From Vibrio sp. CK2-1 (GTDB taxonomy: Bacteria > Pseudomonadota > Gammaproteobacteria > Enterobacterales > Vibrionaceae), in NCBI RefSeq assembly GCF_021726515.1, contig NZ_JAKKCJ010000003.1, positions 248,001 through 312,000 on the forward strand: a stretch of DNA of 64,000 bases, given 5' to 3'. Each line of letters opens with the position of its first letter. Within the stretch, counting starts at the first letter, position 1. Position numbers and translations under genes: made by a program. Under the pieces are notes generated by a model. That model worked only from the letters and a program-made list of their open reading frames with translations, was not told the DNA's origin and did no database searches. Of this stretch, positions 9,282 to 18,174 are shown one piece after another.

Positions 9282-10652
9282 TTAAAACGACACATGAGCC
9301 GAGAATAACTGCTGATGAACTTTTTGCGCATAGCCATCGGTCATTGCTGAAATATAGTCGGCTAAAATTCGGGTTCCACCTTGGTGATCTTGTTCCGCTT
9401 CTTGCCATTTTTGCTTGGTTGCTTCTGGCAATAAGCGCATAGGATCGGCATTGAGCGCTTCAAATATATCCATGATGATTTGTTGCCCTTTATATTCAAA
9501 TTGCTGAACTTCCGGCACATGAATCACATATTGATTTACAAAGCTTTTAAACACTTCTAATGCATAAGCCATCGGCGCGTCTAAATAGGCATTAATATTC
9601 AATAATGGCTCATCAAAAGCCGTTTCTGAGTAAACTGGTTTTAGAGCAATACTGGTCAGCAGTGCATTAACAATGCCACCAATCGCATCTTTACGCTCAT
9701 GATGTTTGCCTGAGAACAGTTTATCACTGAGGGTGTTGATGTTTTTCTCAAACCATTCATCACCGCACTCTGCCAGTTTGCTCGCCGCACCTTCTTGCCA
9801 TTGCTTACGGTTAATCATGTTTAGGACAATCGCATCTTCTAGGTCATGAACGCCATACGCAATGTCGTCGGCTAATTCCATAATAGAGCAGTCTAATGAT
9901 TTGAAGCGCGTCTTATAATGGCTATAGGGACTAGGTTCAGGTTGACTACGTTTGGTGCTTAATAACACTTTGTCATGCTCAGATAATGGGGCCAGCACCC
10001 AATCTAAAAATGGACTATCAATGTCGTAGATGCCTTTTGCAGGTAACCAGTCTTGCGCTTTAAGTTGCCTTGGAGTTGCCACATCTTTTGGTCGATGATT
10101 GCTTTGTACTTGGCTTATCAGTGCTGGGTACTTCAACAATCCGAGTAGCGTTCGCCTAGCTAAATTCATACCGTGATGCTCAGTGTAGGGCTCTAATTGA
10201 GTCATGATACGGAAGGTTTGCGCATTGCCTTCAAAGCCACCGTGATTACGTAACATATAATTGAGTGCCACTTCGCCACCATGACCAAAAGGTGGATGGC
10301 CAATATCATGCGCCAAACATAAGGTTTCAATTAGGCTTGCCGGAGGCAGTAAGTCATTATATTCAGGTTGCTTTTGTTTAATTTGCTCGAGAATACCACT
10401 GCCAATTTGTGACACTTCAAGTGAGTGAGTTAAGCGAGTGCGGTAAAAATCATTTAAGCCAGTTCCATGAACTTGAGTTTTTGCTTGCAGGCGACGAAAT
10501 GCCGCTGAGTGTAGTACTCGAGCACGATCTCGTTGGTAGACATCACGGTGATCATTACGTCTTAACTTCTGTTCATTATTGTTACGAGCTTGCCATTCTT
10601 GCTGAGTGATCGGAGCAATATGATTGGTCGTCTTTTTTGAATTATCATCCAT
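9282..10652 (-). CDS. dGTPase-family deoxynucleoside triphosphohydrolase
   Basis: HD-domain enzyme that cleaves dNTPs to deoxynucleoside and triphosphate in the cytoplasm. Metal ligands are visible in RLTHSLEV, LAHDIGHPPFGHGGE and ELADDIAYGVHD. The 456 residues are a little shorter than E. coli Dgt (505), and the sequence looks like the separate Dgt-like class, so nucleotide preference is uncertain. It starts 14 bp after yfbR and is probably co-transcribed with it. Relatives of this family have been reported as anti-phage dNTP-depletion enzymes, but nothing here specifically indicates defence. Confidence 0.88.
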   Translation of the reverse strand: MDDNSKKTTNHIAPITQQEWQARNNNEQKLRRNDHRDVYQRDRARVLHSAAFRRLQAKTQVHGTGLNDFYRTRLTHSLEVSQIGSGILEQIKQKQPEYNDLLPPASLIETLCLAHDIGHPPFGHGGEVALNYMLRNHGGFEGNAQTFRIMTQLEPYTEHHGMNLARRTLLGLLKYPALISQVQSNHRPKDVATPRQLKAQDWLPAKGIYDIDSPFLDWVLAPLSEHDKVLLSTKRSQPEPSPYSHYKTRFKSLDCSIMELADDIAYGVHDLEDAIVLNMINRKQWQEGAASKLAECGDEWFEKNINTLSDKLFSGKHHERKDAIGGIVNALLTSIALKPVYSETAFDEPLLNINAYLDAPMAYALEVFKSFVNQYVIHVPEVQQFEYKGQQIIMDIFEALNADPMRLLPEATKQKWQEAEQDHQGGTRILADYISAMTDGYAQKVHQQLFSAHVSF

Positions 10653-10666
10653 GATGCTAAACCTTC

Positions 10667-11260
10667 TTAACTGATTTCATCGAGAGTAAGCTGAAAGCTC
10701 GGAGCAAACACATCCAAGAAGTAACGCATTTCTGGCGTCTCCCGTTCTTTTAATGTGGTTTCTAAGCGACTTTTTGCCAGTTCATATTCATGATTACCTG
10801 CCGACAGCTCTTCCAAGCATTTTAAATAAGCACATAAGCTATCGGCTTGTTTTACCATCGCTTTATCGCTTGCATCAATTTCTTCGCTCATCAGGAATGG
10901 CGCAAAATCTTGTTGAAATTCTTCCGGTAACATAGAGACCAGCTTTTTCTCTGCAGCGAGCTCAATTTTTTTGTATTCGTTCGCAATCGCTGGGTTGTAG
11001 TATTTGACCGGAGTTGGCAGATCGCCAGTGAGCACTTCACTGGTATCGTGATACATACCGAGTAATGCAATTCGCTCAGGGTTTACGTTACCGCCAAACT
11101 TCTTATTTTTAATGATTGCTAAGGCATGGCCAACAAATGCCACTTGAAGACTGTGCTCTGAAATATTTTCTGCTGAAATAGAACGCATTAGAGGCCAACG
11201 TTGGATCAGTTTCATGCGGGCAAGGTGAGCGAAAAAATGACTAGGTTGAGGTGTGGTCAT
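10667..11260 (-). CDS. yfbR: 5'-deoxynucleotidase YfbR
   Basis: HD-domain phosphohydrolase that dephosphorylates deoxyribonucleoside 5'-monophosphates and participates in dUMP and dNMP turnover. Metal ligands appear in [15 protein letters not shown] and [19 protein letters not shown], with a late Asp in [14 protein letters not shown]. The 197 residues match the E. coli length (199). A GGAGGTATCTC segment precedes the ATG. It lies downstream of alaA on the same strand, as yfbR lies beside yfbQ in E. coli, but a terminator separates the two here. Confidence 0.93.
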   Translation of the reverse strand: MTTPQPSHFFAHLARMKLIQRWPLMRSISAENISEHSLQVAFVGHALAIIKNKKFGGNVNPERIALLGMYHDTSEVLTGDLPTPVKYYNPAIANEYKKIELAAEKKLVSMLPEEFQQDFAPFLMSEEIDASDKAMVKQADSLCAYLKCLEELSAGNHEYELAKSRLETTLKERETPEMRYFLDVFAPSFQLTLDEIS

Positions 11261-11301
11261 GAGATACCTCCGGGAATAATGGGTTAATTAAGTTTGAATG
11301 C

Positions 11302-11330
11302 AAAACAGGCTTCCCATAATGAGAAGCCTG
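11302..11330 (-). terminator. Terminator of alaA
   Basis: On the minus strand CAGGCTTC (11330-11323) pairs with GAAGCCTG (11313-11306) and is followed by TTTTG. Confidence 0.8.
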
Positions 11331-11338
11331 CGTGTTAA

Positions 11339-12553
11339 TTATTGAGAATAGGTTGTTAAGAAGCGTTCAAGTCTGCCTATAGCCATTTCAAGATCTTCTA
11401 CATGAGGCAAAGTAACAATTCGGAAGTGATCCGGTTGTTTCCAGTTAAATCCTGTGCCTTGTACTAACAACACTTTTTCTTGGACTAAAAAGTCGAGTAC
11501 GAACTTCGCGTCATCTTTAATGTTGAATTTCTTCACATCAATTTTCGGGAAAAGGTACATGGCGCCTTTAGGCTTCACGCAAGTGATCCCAGGAATTTGC
11601 GTGAGTAGTTCATAAGCGCGGTTACGTTGCTCTAATAAACGGCCACCTGGCAAAATAAGCTCATTGATACTTTGGTAGCCACCAAGTGCGGTTTGGATAG
11701 CATGTTGCATTGGTACGTTGGCACACAAACGCATAGAAGCCAGCATATCTAAGCCATCGATATAACCTTTGGCAAGATGCTTCGGACCGGTTAAGAACAT
11801 CCAACCGCCACGGAAACCACATACACGGTAAGCTTTAGATAGGCCATTAAAGGTAGCCATTAATACGTCATCGGCAAGCGTGGCAATCGAAGTATGGATT
11901 GCACCATCGTAGAGCACTTTGTCGTAAATCTCATCCGCAAAAATGATCAGATTATGTTGACGGGCAATTTCAACCACTTCCAACAAGAAATCTCGGCTAT
12001 ACACCGCACCGGTTGGGTTATTCGGGTTAATCAACACAATACCACGGGTTTGCGGGGTGATTTTGCTTTTGATGTCATCAAGGTCAGGGTACCAATCTGA
12101 TGATTCATCGCAAATATAGTGAACAGGGTTACCGCCGGCAAGTGATGCGGCCGCAGTCCAAAGTGGGTAGTCAGGAGCGGGGATTAAAATTTCATCGCCA
12201 TTATTAAGCAAAGCCTGCATCGACATCACGATAAGCTCAGATGCACCGTTCCCGATATAAACATCTTCAACTTCTAGCTCACGTAAGCCTAGTTTTTGAT
12301 AGTGCTGCACGACCGCTTTACGGGCAGAATAAATCCCTTTCGAATCACAATAGCCTTGTGACGTCGGTAGGTTACGAATTACATCAACAAGAATCTCATC
12401 AGGGGCGTCAAAACCAAATGGGGCAGGGTTACCAATATTCAGTTTTAAAATCTTTTGCCCTTCCTCTTCCATGCGCTTGGCATGTTTTAGGATTGGCCCT
12501 CGAATGTCGTAACAGACATTATCGAGTTTTGATGACATCTCGATGTTGTTCAT
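11339..12553 (-). CDS. alaA: Alanine aminotransferase AlaA
   Basis: Fold-type I PLP aminotransferase (AlaA/YfbQ) that makes alanine from pyruvate and glutamate. Visible motifs are NIGNPAPFGFD near the N-terminus, LIPAPDYPLWTAA, NPNNPTGAVYS, the DEIYDKVLYDG pocket and the PLP lysine in GLSKAYRVCGFRGGW (~residue 240). Its 404 residues match E. coli AlaA (405). The start could be the ATG at 12553 or the internal Met six codons in. A terminator follows the stop. From 12554 to 12727 I see only promoter-type A/T-rich sequence. Confidence 0.93.
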   Translation of the reverse strand: MNNIEMSSKLDNVCYDIRGPILKHAKRMEEEGQKILKLNIGNPAPFGFDAPDEILVDVIRNLPTSQGYCDSKGIYSARKAVVQHYQKLGLRELEVEDVYIGNGASELIVMSMQALLNNGDEILIPAPDYPLWTAAASLAGGNPVHYICDESSDWYPDLDDIKSKITPQTRGIVLINPNNPTGAVYSRDFLLEVVEIARQHNLIIFADEIYDKVLYDGAIHTSIATLADDVLMATFNGLSKAYRVCGFRGGWMFLTGPKHLAKGYIDGLDMLASMRLCANVPMQHAIQTALGGYQSINELILPGGRLLEQRNRAYELLTQIPGITCVKPKGAMYLFPKIDVKKFNIKDDAKFVLDFLVQEKVLLVQGTGFNWKQPDHFRIVTLPHVEDLEMAIGRLERFLTTYSQ

Positions 12554-12727
12554 AGCCTTATACCCGTTTCTTAATATGTTAGTGACCCATCAAGTTACAC
12601 TATTTTTTCAGGGCAAACCATATCCAGAACGACTGTAAACAGTATATTTGTGCGAGTTTGATGGTTATTGAATAAAAAGTATCTGTTTCCTTTCTAAGAA
12701 TGACCAATTTTCACAATTATCACGATG

Positions 12728-12996
12728 ATATACCCAAGTAACTTCAAGATGCGAGTTTCAGCAAGAATAAAACAAGCTTTAGGCAAGACAAATTGAATAT
12801 GCTCATAGTCATTCTATTTCTGTTCAATTTAACGCAGCATAAAGCTTGTTTTAACTTGCCCTTCGGGAGCTTCATTCAAATCTTTATCCAGCGTCAGATC
12901 GGTTTGAAAGGTTTCTACATTCCTTCGCCAACCTTCCTTGCCTAAAGATTTGGATGATAGCTCTGAATTCTGCATCTTGAAGTCACTTGGGTATAT
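12728..12996. repeat. 269-bp terminal-inverted-repeat intergenic element
   Basis: Both ends carry the same ~25-base inverted repeat, core TACCCAAGTRACTTCAAG, with a single mismatch between the two copies. Inside, the left half folds on itself (AAAACAAGCTTTA near 12770 with TAAAGCTTGTTTT near 12840), and so does the right half (CAAATCTTTA near 12877 with TAAAGATTTG near 12945). The element could therefore form a three-armed structure. It fills most of the alaA-menF gap and resembles short dispersed repeats I recall from vibrio intergenic regions. Related ends recur elsewhere in the window. No transposase is present, so it may be a MITE-like or structured-RNA repeat. Confidence 0.7.
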
Positions 12997-13181
12997 ATAC
13001 CGAGTTCTCTTCAGTGGTGACATGTCGCCGATTATTTAACGATAAACCTAGAGAGAAAGTCGCTTACTGCTTGATTTGCATCACTTGAAGCCATAGAGTA
13101 TGCGGCAAAATATAAGATAATAATCAGTCATAAAGCTATACTTAAGCGTTAAGGCTGTAGAAATCAAAATGAGAGGTCGAC

Positions 13182-14498
13182 TTGTCTGAATTACCCCAAG
13201 TGATTGAGCTAATAATTGAACGAATTAGACGTGGGCAAGTTTCGAGTGAAAACCGTATCTCTGAAGTAGTCAATCTCCCCGAAAATTTTAGTGCTATCGA
13301 CTGGCTAGAAGGGCAATCTCTGTATCCTCGCTTTTATTGGCAGTCTCGTGATGAGCGTGAAGAAGTCATTGCTTTAGAACAAGTGAATAGCTTTACCAAC
13401 CCACTAGATGCTTACTCCATTCTTGCTGAGCAGCAAAGAGTGTGGGGTGGTAAAGCTTTCGATAGTGAGCATTCCAACACGCCTGAGCTTACCAGCTATT
13501 TTTTCTTACCTAGAATCGAATTCATTCGTCAAGATGAACAATGGACACTCAATGCTAACATTGGTCCAGAAGTTGAATTGACGATTGATGCTTTGCTGCA
13601 ACTAAAAGCGCACTACCAACCAATAGAAGCGCTTGTACCTCAATCAAGCCAAGTTTACTTTTCCCCGCAATTTGATGAGTGGAAACATATTTTAAGTAAG
13701 GCACTAACTGCGATTGAAGACCGAGAATTCGAAAAAGTGGTGTTAGCCAGAAAAACCTTGGTTGAATTACCTAAACCAATTAGCGCCGCTCAATTACTAA
13801 AGTCGAGCCGTGAGCAGAATCATAATAGTTTTCACTTTTTAGTCTCCTTAGAACCCAATCGCAGTTTTGTGGGTTCGACGCCAGAACGTTTGTATCGCCG
13901 TTCGGGAGATCAGGTAGAGACCGAAGCATTAGCGGGCACGATTGGTCGTAGTGATGATCCTGTTGAAGATAAAAAGTTGTCTGATTGGTTGATGAACGAT
14001 GATAAAAATCAGCGAGAAAACCAAATAGTCGTTAATGACATTATTGAACGTTTAGGTCCGTATACCGAAAATATTGCGGTGCATCCTGAAGTGCAATTAA
14101 TTCAACTGCGCAGAGTTCAGCATTTAAAGCGTCATATTAGTGGATCGCTATCATCGGAAACCAAAGGCATTCAACTTTTATCTGCTCTACAGCCGACTGC
14201 AGCTATTGCTGGTTTGCCGCGTGAAGCATCACTCAATTTTATTCGCATGAATGAGCCTTTTACTCGTGGTTGGTATAGCGGTTCGTTAGGCTATTTTGGT
14301 CATCATCAAGCAGAGTTTTGTGTTTCCATTCGTAGTGCTTCATTAGTTGATAACACAGTCAAACTTTATGCGGGCGCGGGCATTGTTCCCGGGTCGGAAG
14401 CGGAGTTTGAATGGCAAGAATTGAACCGTAAAACCGCCACATTATTAAACCTTATTACCGACTATCCGATTGAAAACGAACGTGGTGAAAGTGTATGA
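13182..14498 (+). CDS. menF: Isochorismate synthase MenF
   Basis: Converts chorismate to isochorismate, the first committed step of menaquinone synthesis. The chorismate-binding domain fills the C-terminal two thirds: EFEKVVLARKT, SFVGSTPERLYRR, TEALAGTIGR, VVNDIIERL and YAGAGIVPGSEAEFEW. The 438 residues fit MenF. Translation probably begins at a TTG, with GAGAGG just upstream; the nearby ATG at 13169 is out of frame and stops at once. Its end overlaps menD by 4 bases (ATGA), so the two are translationally coupled. Confidence 0.93.
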   Translation: MSELPQVIELIIERIRRGQVSSENRISEVVNLPENFSAIDWLEGQSLYPRFYWQSRDEREEVIALEQVNSFTNPLDAYSILAEQQRVWGGKAFDSEHSNTPELTSYFFLPRIEFIRQDEQWTLNANIGPEVELTIDALLQLKAHYQPIEALVPQSSQVYFSPQFDEWKHILSKALTAIEDREFEKVVLARKTLVELPKPISAAQLLKSSREQNHNSFHFLVSLEPNRSFVGSTPERLYRRSGDQVETEALAGTIGRSDDPVEDKKLSDWLMNDDKNQRENQIVVNDIIERLGPYTENIAVHPEVQLIQLRRVQHLKRHISGSLSSETKGIQLLSALQPTAAIAGLPREASLNFIRMNEPFTRGWYSGSLGYFGHHQAEFCVSIRSASLVDNTVKLYAGAGIVPGSEAEFEWQELNRKTATLLNLITDYPIENERGESV

Positions 14499-16318
14499 GC
14501 CAAGCTGGATTAAATCGAATTTGGGCGCAGGCTATTTTAGAAACACTCGCTCAATCTGGTGTGAAACATATATGCATCGCGCCGGGCTCTCGCTCAACCC
14601 CTTTAAGTCTTGAAGCATTAGAACTTGCACAACGCTCAGAACTCACTGTACATACCCATTTTGATGAGCGTGGTTTAGGTTTCTTGGCTCTAGGGATTGC
14701 CAAAGCGACTCAAGATCCTGTCGCGGTGATAGTTACCTCGGGTACAGCAGTGGCGAACTTATTGCCAAGCGTAGCGGAGTCTGGTTTAACCGGCGAAAAA
14801 CTTATTTTGTTAACTTCTGATCGTCCGCAGAGTTTAATCGGTGTCGGTGCAAACCAAGCAATTGTGCAAAAAGGGATCTTTTCTTCGCATGTGAGAAAAA
14901 GCGTTGAACTTACTAGTCCGAGGCGAGACTTAAACCAGCCTACGCCACAAGCATTGATTCAAGCGCTGAGCGATATTAATCATGCTTTAGCTTATCAACA
15001 TACCGTATCTGGCTCGTTGCATATCAACTGCCCATATCCAGAGCCTTTGTATATTCAAAGCGAACAAGAAAAACAGCAATACCAGCCAGATTTAGTACAA
15101 GCGATGGCCGCACAGAGTCATTATTTAGAATTGGCCAAATTGTATCCAAGTTACAACGTCCCTGAATTGACCAATGGTACTCAACAAGAAATCATCAATC
15201 AGTTTCCTCACTTAAAAGGGATTATCTTGATTGGTAAAATGCCGTTGGATGAAGCGCAAAAAGTTTCACAGTGGGCGAACACATTAGGTTGGCCCGTTTT
15301 TGCTGATCCTCAATCTGGTGTCAGCAGCCAATGGGCGCATTATGATTTATGGCTGCAACAACCGGCTTATTTTGAACAACTATTGCAAGCCGATTGTATT
15401 TTGCAGTTTGGCGCACGTTTTGTGTCAAAGCGTATTGGGCAATTGATAAAACAAGCAGTCACGGATCATCAATGCCATTACTGGGTATTTGAGCCAAACA
15501 TCAGCGTGTTTAACCCAGACCGACTACCACAACAAAGAACCGTAGCGGCGATAGGTGATTGTGTGGCGATGCTTGAAAATGCTTTGTCAGCACCGACTAA
15601 CCCAATGTCGAGGTGGGCAGATAAGCTACAACAGGCCAAAGTGCTGGTTGAGCAAGCCGCAGCGGATATTCAACAAAGTCACCCGTTAACCGAATGCCAA
15701 TTGGCGCTGAATTTAGCTCAATTGACTTCACAGCTACCTAGTGCCGAACTCTTTATTGGTAACAGTTTAATTGTGCGTTTAGCGGATATGCTATCGACTA
15801 TTGAATCTACTCAGGTTTATACCAATCGAGGCGCATCTGGTATCGATGGTTTAGTGGCGACCGCGACCGGTGTTCAGCGTTCGAAAAATATCCCACTATT
15901 CACTCTGCTAGGCGACACATCACTGCTTTACGATTTGAATTCATTAGCATTATTGACGGCGGTGTCACAACCTCATGTCGTGCTTGTGACTAATAATGAT
16001 GGTGGGGCGATTTTTGATCTCTTGCCAGTACCGACTGAGCAGAAACAATATTTATACCAAATGCCGCACGGCTACCAATTTGAACATGCAGCGCATCAGT
16101 TTAAACTTAATTATGCTGCGCCTGATTCATGGTCGGCTTTACTTGAGAGCGTGCAGCAATACCTAGTCAATTTTGAACAAGGTGATACCCGCTCAGCATT
16201 ATTGGTTGAAGTGGTAACACCGCCCGAACAAGCTTCACAGCAAATAAAATCCATCGTATCTAAAATGACCGAATTACTTAACACTACCGAACAGGCGGGA
16301 AAATCTCATGCTTTATAG
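14495..16318 (+). CDS. menD: MenD, SEPHCHC synthase
   Basis: Thiamine diphosphate enzyme that joins 2-oxoglutarate to isochorismate, giving 2-succinyl-5-enolpyruvyl-6-hydroxy-3-cyclohexene-1-carboxylate. Motifs are CIAPGSRSTPL at the N-terminus, HFDERGLGFLALGIAK with the catalytic Glu, VTSGTAVANLLP, and the TPP-binding LLGDTSLLYDLNSL...NNDGGAIFDLLP near residues 470-510. The 607 residues are slightly longer than E. coli MenD (556). It overlaps menF by 4 bases and menH by 11 bases, a tight operon. Confidence 0.94.
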   Translation: MSQAGLNRIWAQAILETLAQSGVKHICIAPGSRSTPLSLEALELAQRSELTVHTHFDERGLGFLALGIAKATQDPVAVIVTSGTAVANLLPSVAESGLTGEKLILLTSDRPQSLIGVGANQAIVQKGIFSSHVRKSVELTSPRRDLNQPTPQALIQALSDINHALAYQHTVSGSLHINCPYPEPLYIQSEQEKQQYQPDLVQAMAAQSHYLELAKLYPSYNVPELTNGTQQEIINQFPHLKGIILIGKMPLDEAQKVSQWANTLGWPVFADPQSGVSSQWAHYDLWLQQPAYFEQLLQADCILQFGARFVSKRIGQLIKQAVTDHQCHYWVFEPNISVFNPDRLPQQRTVAAIGDCVAMLENALSAPTNPMSRWADKLQQAKVLVEQAAADIQQSHPLTECQLALNLAQLTSQLPSAELFIGNSLIVRLADMLSTIESTQVYTNRGASGIDGLVATATGVQRSKNIPLFTLLGDTSLLYDLNSLALLTAVSQPHVVLVTNNDGGAIFDLLPVPTEQKQYLYQMPHGYQFEHAAHQFKLNYAAPDSWSALLESVQQYLVNFEQGDTRSALLVEVVTPPEQASQQIKSIVSKMTELLNTTEQAGKSHAL

Positions 16319-17117
16319 TCATATTGTCGACAATCAAGAAGGAAGTGGGATTGAAAAACAGCAAGCGATTCCTGTTTTTTTGCATGGTTTTTTAGGATCT
16401 AGCCGAGATTGGGATGGTTGTTTCTCCCACCTTAATGTATCCCATGCGATTCGTGTCGATTTACCATGCCATGGTTTGAGTAAATATTGTGAAGTGGAAG
16501 ATTTCCAACAAGCCTGTCACCAAGTCCAATTAACCGTTCTTGCTAAGCTGAAAAAAGAAAATATGGATGCGTCAACGCCACTGGTTTTCGTTGGCTATTC
16601 ATTAGGCGCGCGTATTGCCATGTACGGCTTAGCAGAAAAATGCTTTGAAGGACTCAATATTCAAGGTGCAATTCTTGAAGGCGGTAACTTTGGTTTGCAG
16701 ACTGAAGAAGAAAAAGTACTACGCTGGGAAAATGATAAGCATTGGTCAAAACGCTTTGCGACAGAAGCGATTGATTATGTGCTGTTTGATTGGTATCACC
16801 AGGGCGTGTTTGCCTCTTTGAACCCTGACCAACGAGAAGAGTTAGTTGAACTGCGTAGTGATAATCTAGGCTCTCAATTAGGCTGCATGCTGCGTGCTAC
16901 GTCACTATCAAAACAGCCTTATCTTTTAGATACCTTAAAGCAACTCACCATCCCGCTGCTTTATATTTGCGGTGAGCAAGACCAAAAATTTAAAACATTG
17001 GCTGAGCAAAGTGGCTTGCAATTTAAATCTGTCCCACAAGCGGGTCACAATGTTCATCATGAAAAACCAGCTGAATTTGCTGCATTAATCTCTGATTTTA
17101 TTAACCAACTAAAGTAA
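16308..17117 (+). CDS. menH: MenH, SHCHC synthase (alpha/beta hydrolase fold)
   Basis: Eliminates pyruvate from the MenD product to form SHCHC. The alpha/beta-hydrolase signs are the oxyanion region PVFLHGFLGSSRDW, the nucleophile elbow GYSLGARIAMYG, an acidic residue in CGEQDQKF and His in AGHNVHHEKP. Its 269 residues resemble E. coli MenH (252). It begins inside the end of menD. In E. coli menB follows menH; here menC follows after only six bases. Confidence 0.9.
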   Translation: MLYSHIVDNQEGSGIEKQQAIPVFLHGFLGSSRDWDGCFSHLNVSHAIRVDLPCHGLSKYCEVEDFQQACHQVQLTVLAKLKKENMDASTPLVFVGYSLGARIAMYGLAEKCFEGLNIQGAILEGGNFGLQTEEEKVLRWENDKHWSKRFATEAIDYVLFDWYHQGVFASLNPDQREELVELRSDNLGSQLGCMLRATSLSKQPYLLDTLKQLTIPLLYICGEQDQKFKTLAEQSGLQFKSVPQAGHNVHHEKPAEFAALISDFINQLK

Positions 17118-17123
17118 TTCTCT

Positions 17124-18152
17124 ATGTCTATTGTTAAACCTCAAACTCGTACTGCGAAACTGTATCGCTATAATTTACCAATGGACAGCGGCGTGATCGT
17201 TCGTGATCAACGCTTATTACAAAGAGAAGGCTACATTGTTGAGCTTACCCAAGGCGGCAACATGGCCTATGGCGAATGTGCGCCGTTACCGGGTTTTAGC
17301 CAAGAAAGTTTACAGCAAGTAGAGTCTGAACTGATTGAAGCTCTGCTAGCTTGGCAGCACAGCGGTGAATGGTGTGATTGGAATACCATGAGCCCAAGCG
17401 TTGCTTTCGCGCTATCGATGGCACAATGCGAGCTTGATGGTTTACTTCCTCAGCAGGGAGAATATCGCGCAGCGCCTTTATGCAGTGGCGATCCTGACGA
17501 GTTAATCCCAGTGTTTGAAAGCATGGCGAAAGATGGCCGTCAAAAAGTCGCTAAAGTAAAAGTTGGTTTATATGAGCCAATTCGCGACGGTATGTTAGTC
17601 AATTTGTTTTTAGAATCGATCCCTGATTTACAACTACGTCTTGATGCGAATCGTAGTTGGACCCTAGAGAAAGCACTTAAGTTTGCTCAGTATGTGTCTC
17701 CTGAATATCGTGAGCGGATCACTTTTCTCGAAGAGCCATGTAAAACCCCAGAACTAAGCCGTGACTTTGCTCAGCAAACTGATATCAACATTGCTTGGGA
17801 TGAAACAATTCAACAAGCGGATTTTAATGATTTCGAGCTATCTTCTTTGCTCGGCAATCATGTTGAAGCGATAGTGATTAAACCTACCTTAATTGGCTCT
17901 GTAGAACGTTGTGTGTCCTTGATTGATTTTGCCCAGCAGAATGGATTACAAGCTGTGATTAGTTCGAGTATTGAATCGACGATTGGCTTAACTCAGTTGG
18001 CAAGATTATCGGCTTGGAAAACGCCGCAACAAACACCCGGCTTAGACACTTTACAGCTTTTTCAAGCCCAATTAGAAATCACTTGGCCAGAAAGCAAACT
18101 GCCGGTTTCAGCGTTAACTGAACAGACCTTGATTAAGCAATTTGTCGATTAG
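17124..18152 (+). CDS. menC: o-Succinylbenzoate synthase MenC
   Basis: Enolase-superfamily enzyme that dehydrates SHCHC to o-succinylbenzoate. The superfamily residues are seen in KVKVG (general base Lys), LRLDANRSW, FLEEP and AWDE (metal ligands), and VIKPTLIG (second Lys). Its 342 residues are in the family range. The ribosome-binding site is weak (CTAAAG), suggesting coupling to menH. The 3' end overlaps the most upstream possible start of menE. Confidence 0.92.
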   Translation: MSIVKPQTRTAKLYRYNLPMDSGVIVRDQRLLQREGYIVELTQGGNMAYGECAPLPGFSQESLQQVESELIEALLAWQHSGEWCDWNTMSPSVAFALSMAQCELDGLLPQQGEYRAAPLCSGDPDELIPVFESMAKDGRQKVAKVKVGLYEPIRDGMLVNLFLESIPDLQLRLDANRSWTLEKALKFAQYVSPEYRERITFLEEPCKTPELSRDFAQQTDINIAWDETIQQADFNDFELSSLLGNHVEAIVIKPTLIGSVERCVSLIDFAQQNGLQAVISSSIESTIGLTQLARLSAWKTPQQTPGLDTLQLFQAQLEITWPESKLPVSALTEQTLIKQFVD

Positions 18153-18174
18153 TCATAGACCCAAAGGCAGTAAT

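Noticed and set aside
9282..10652. A phage-defence island around the dGTPase-family gene
   Set aside because: The neighbours are ordinary metabolic genes, composition is uniform, and no second defence gene or integrase is nearby.
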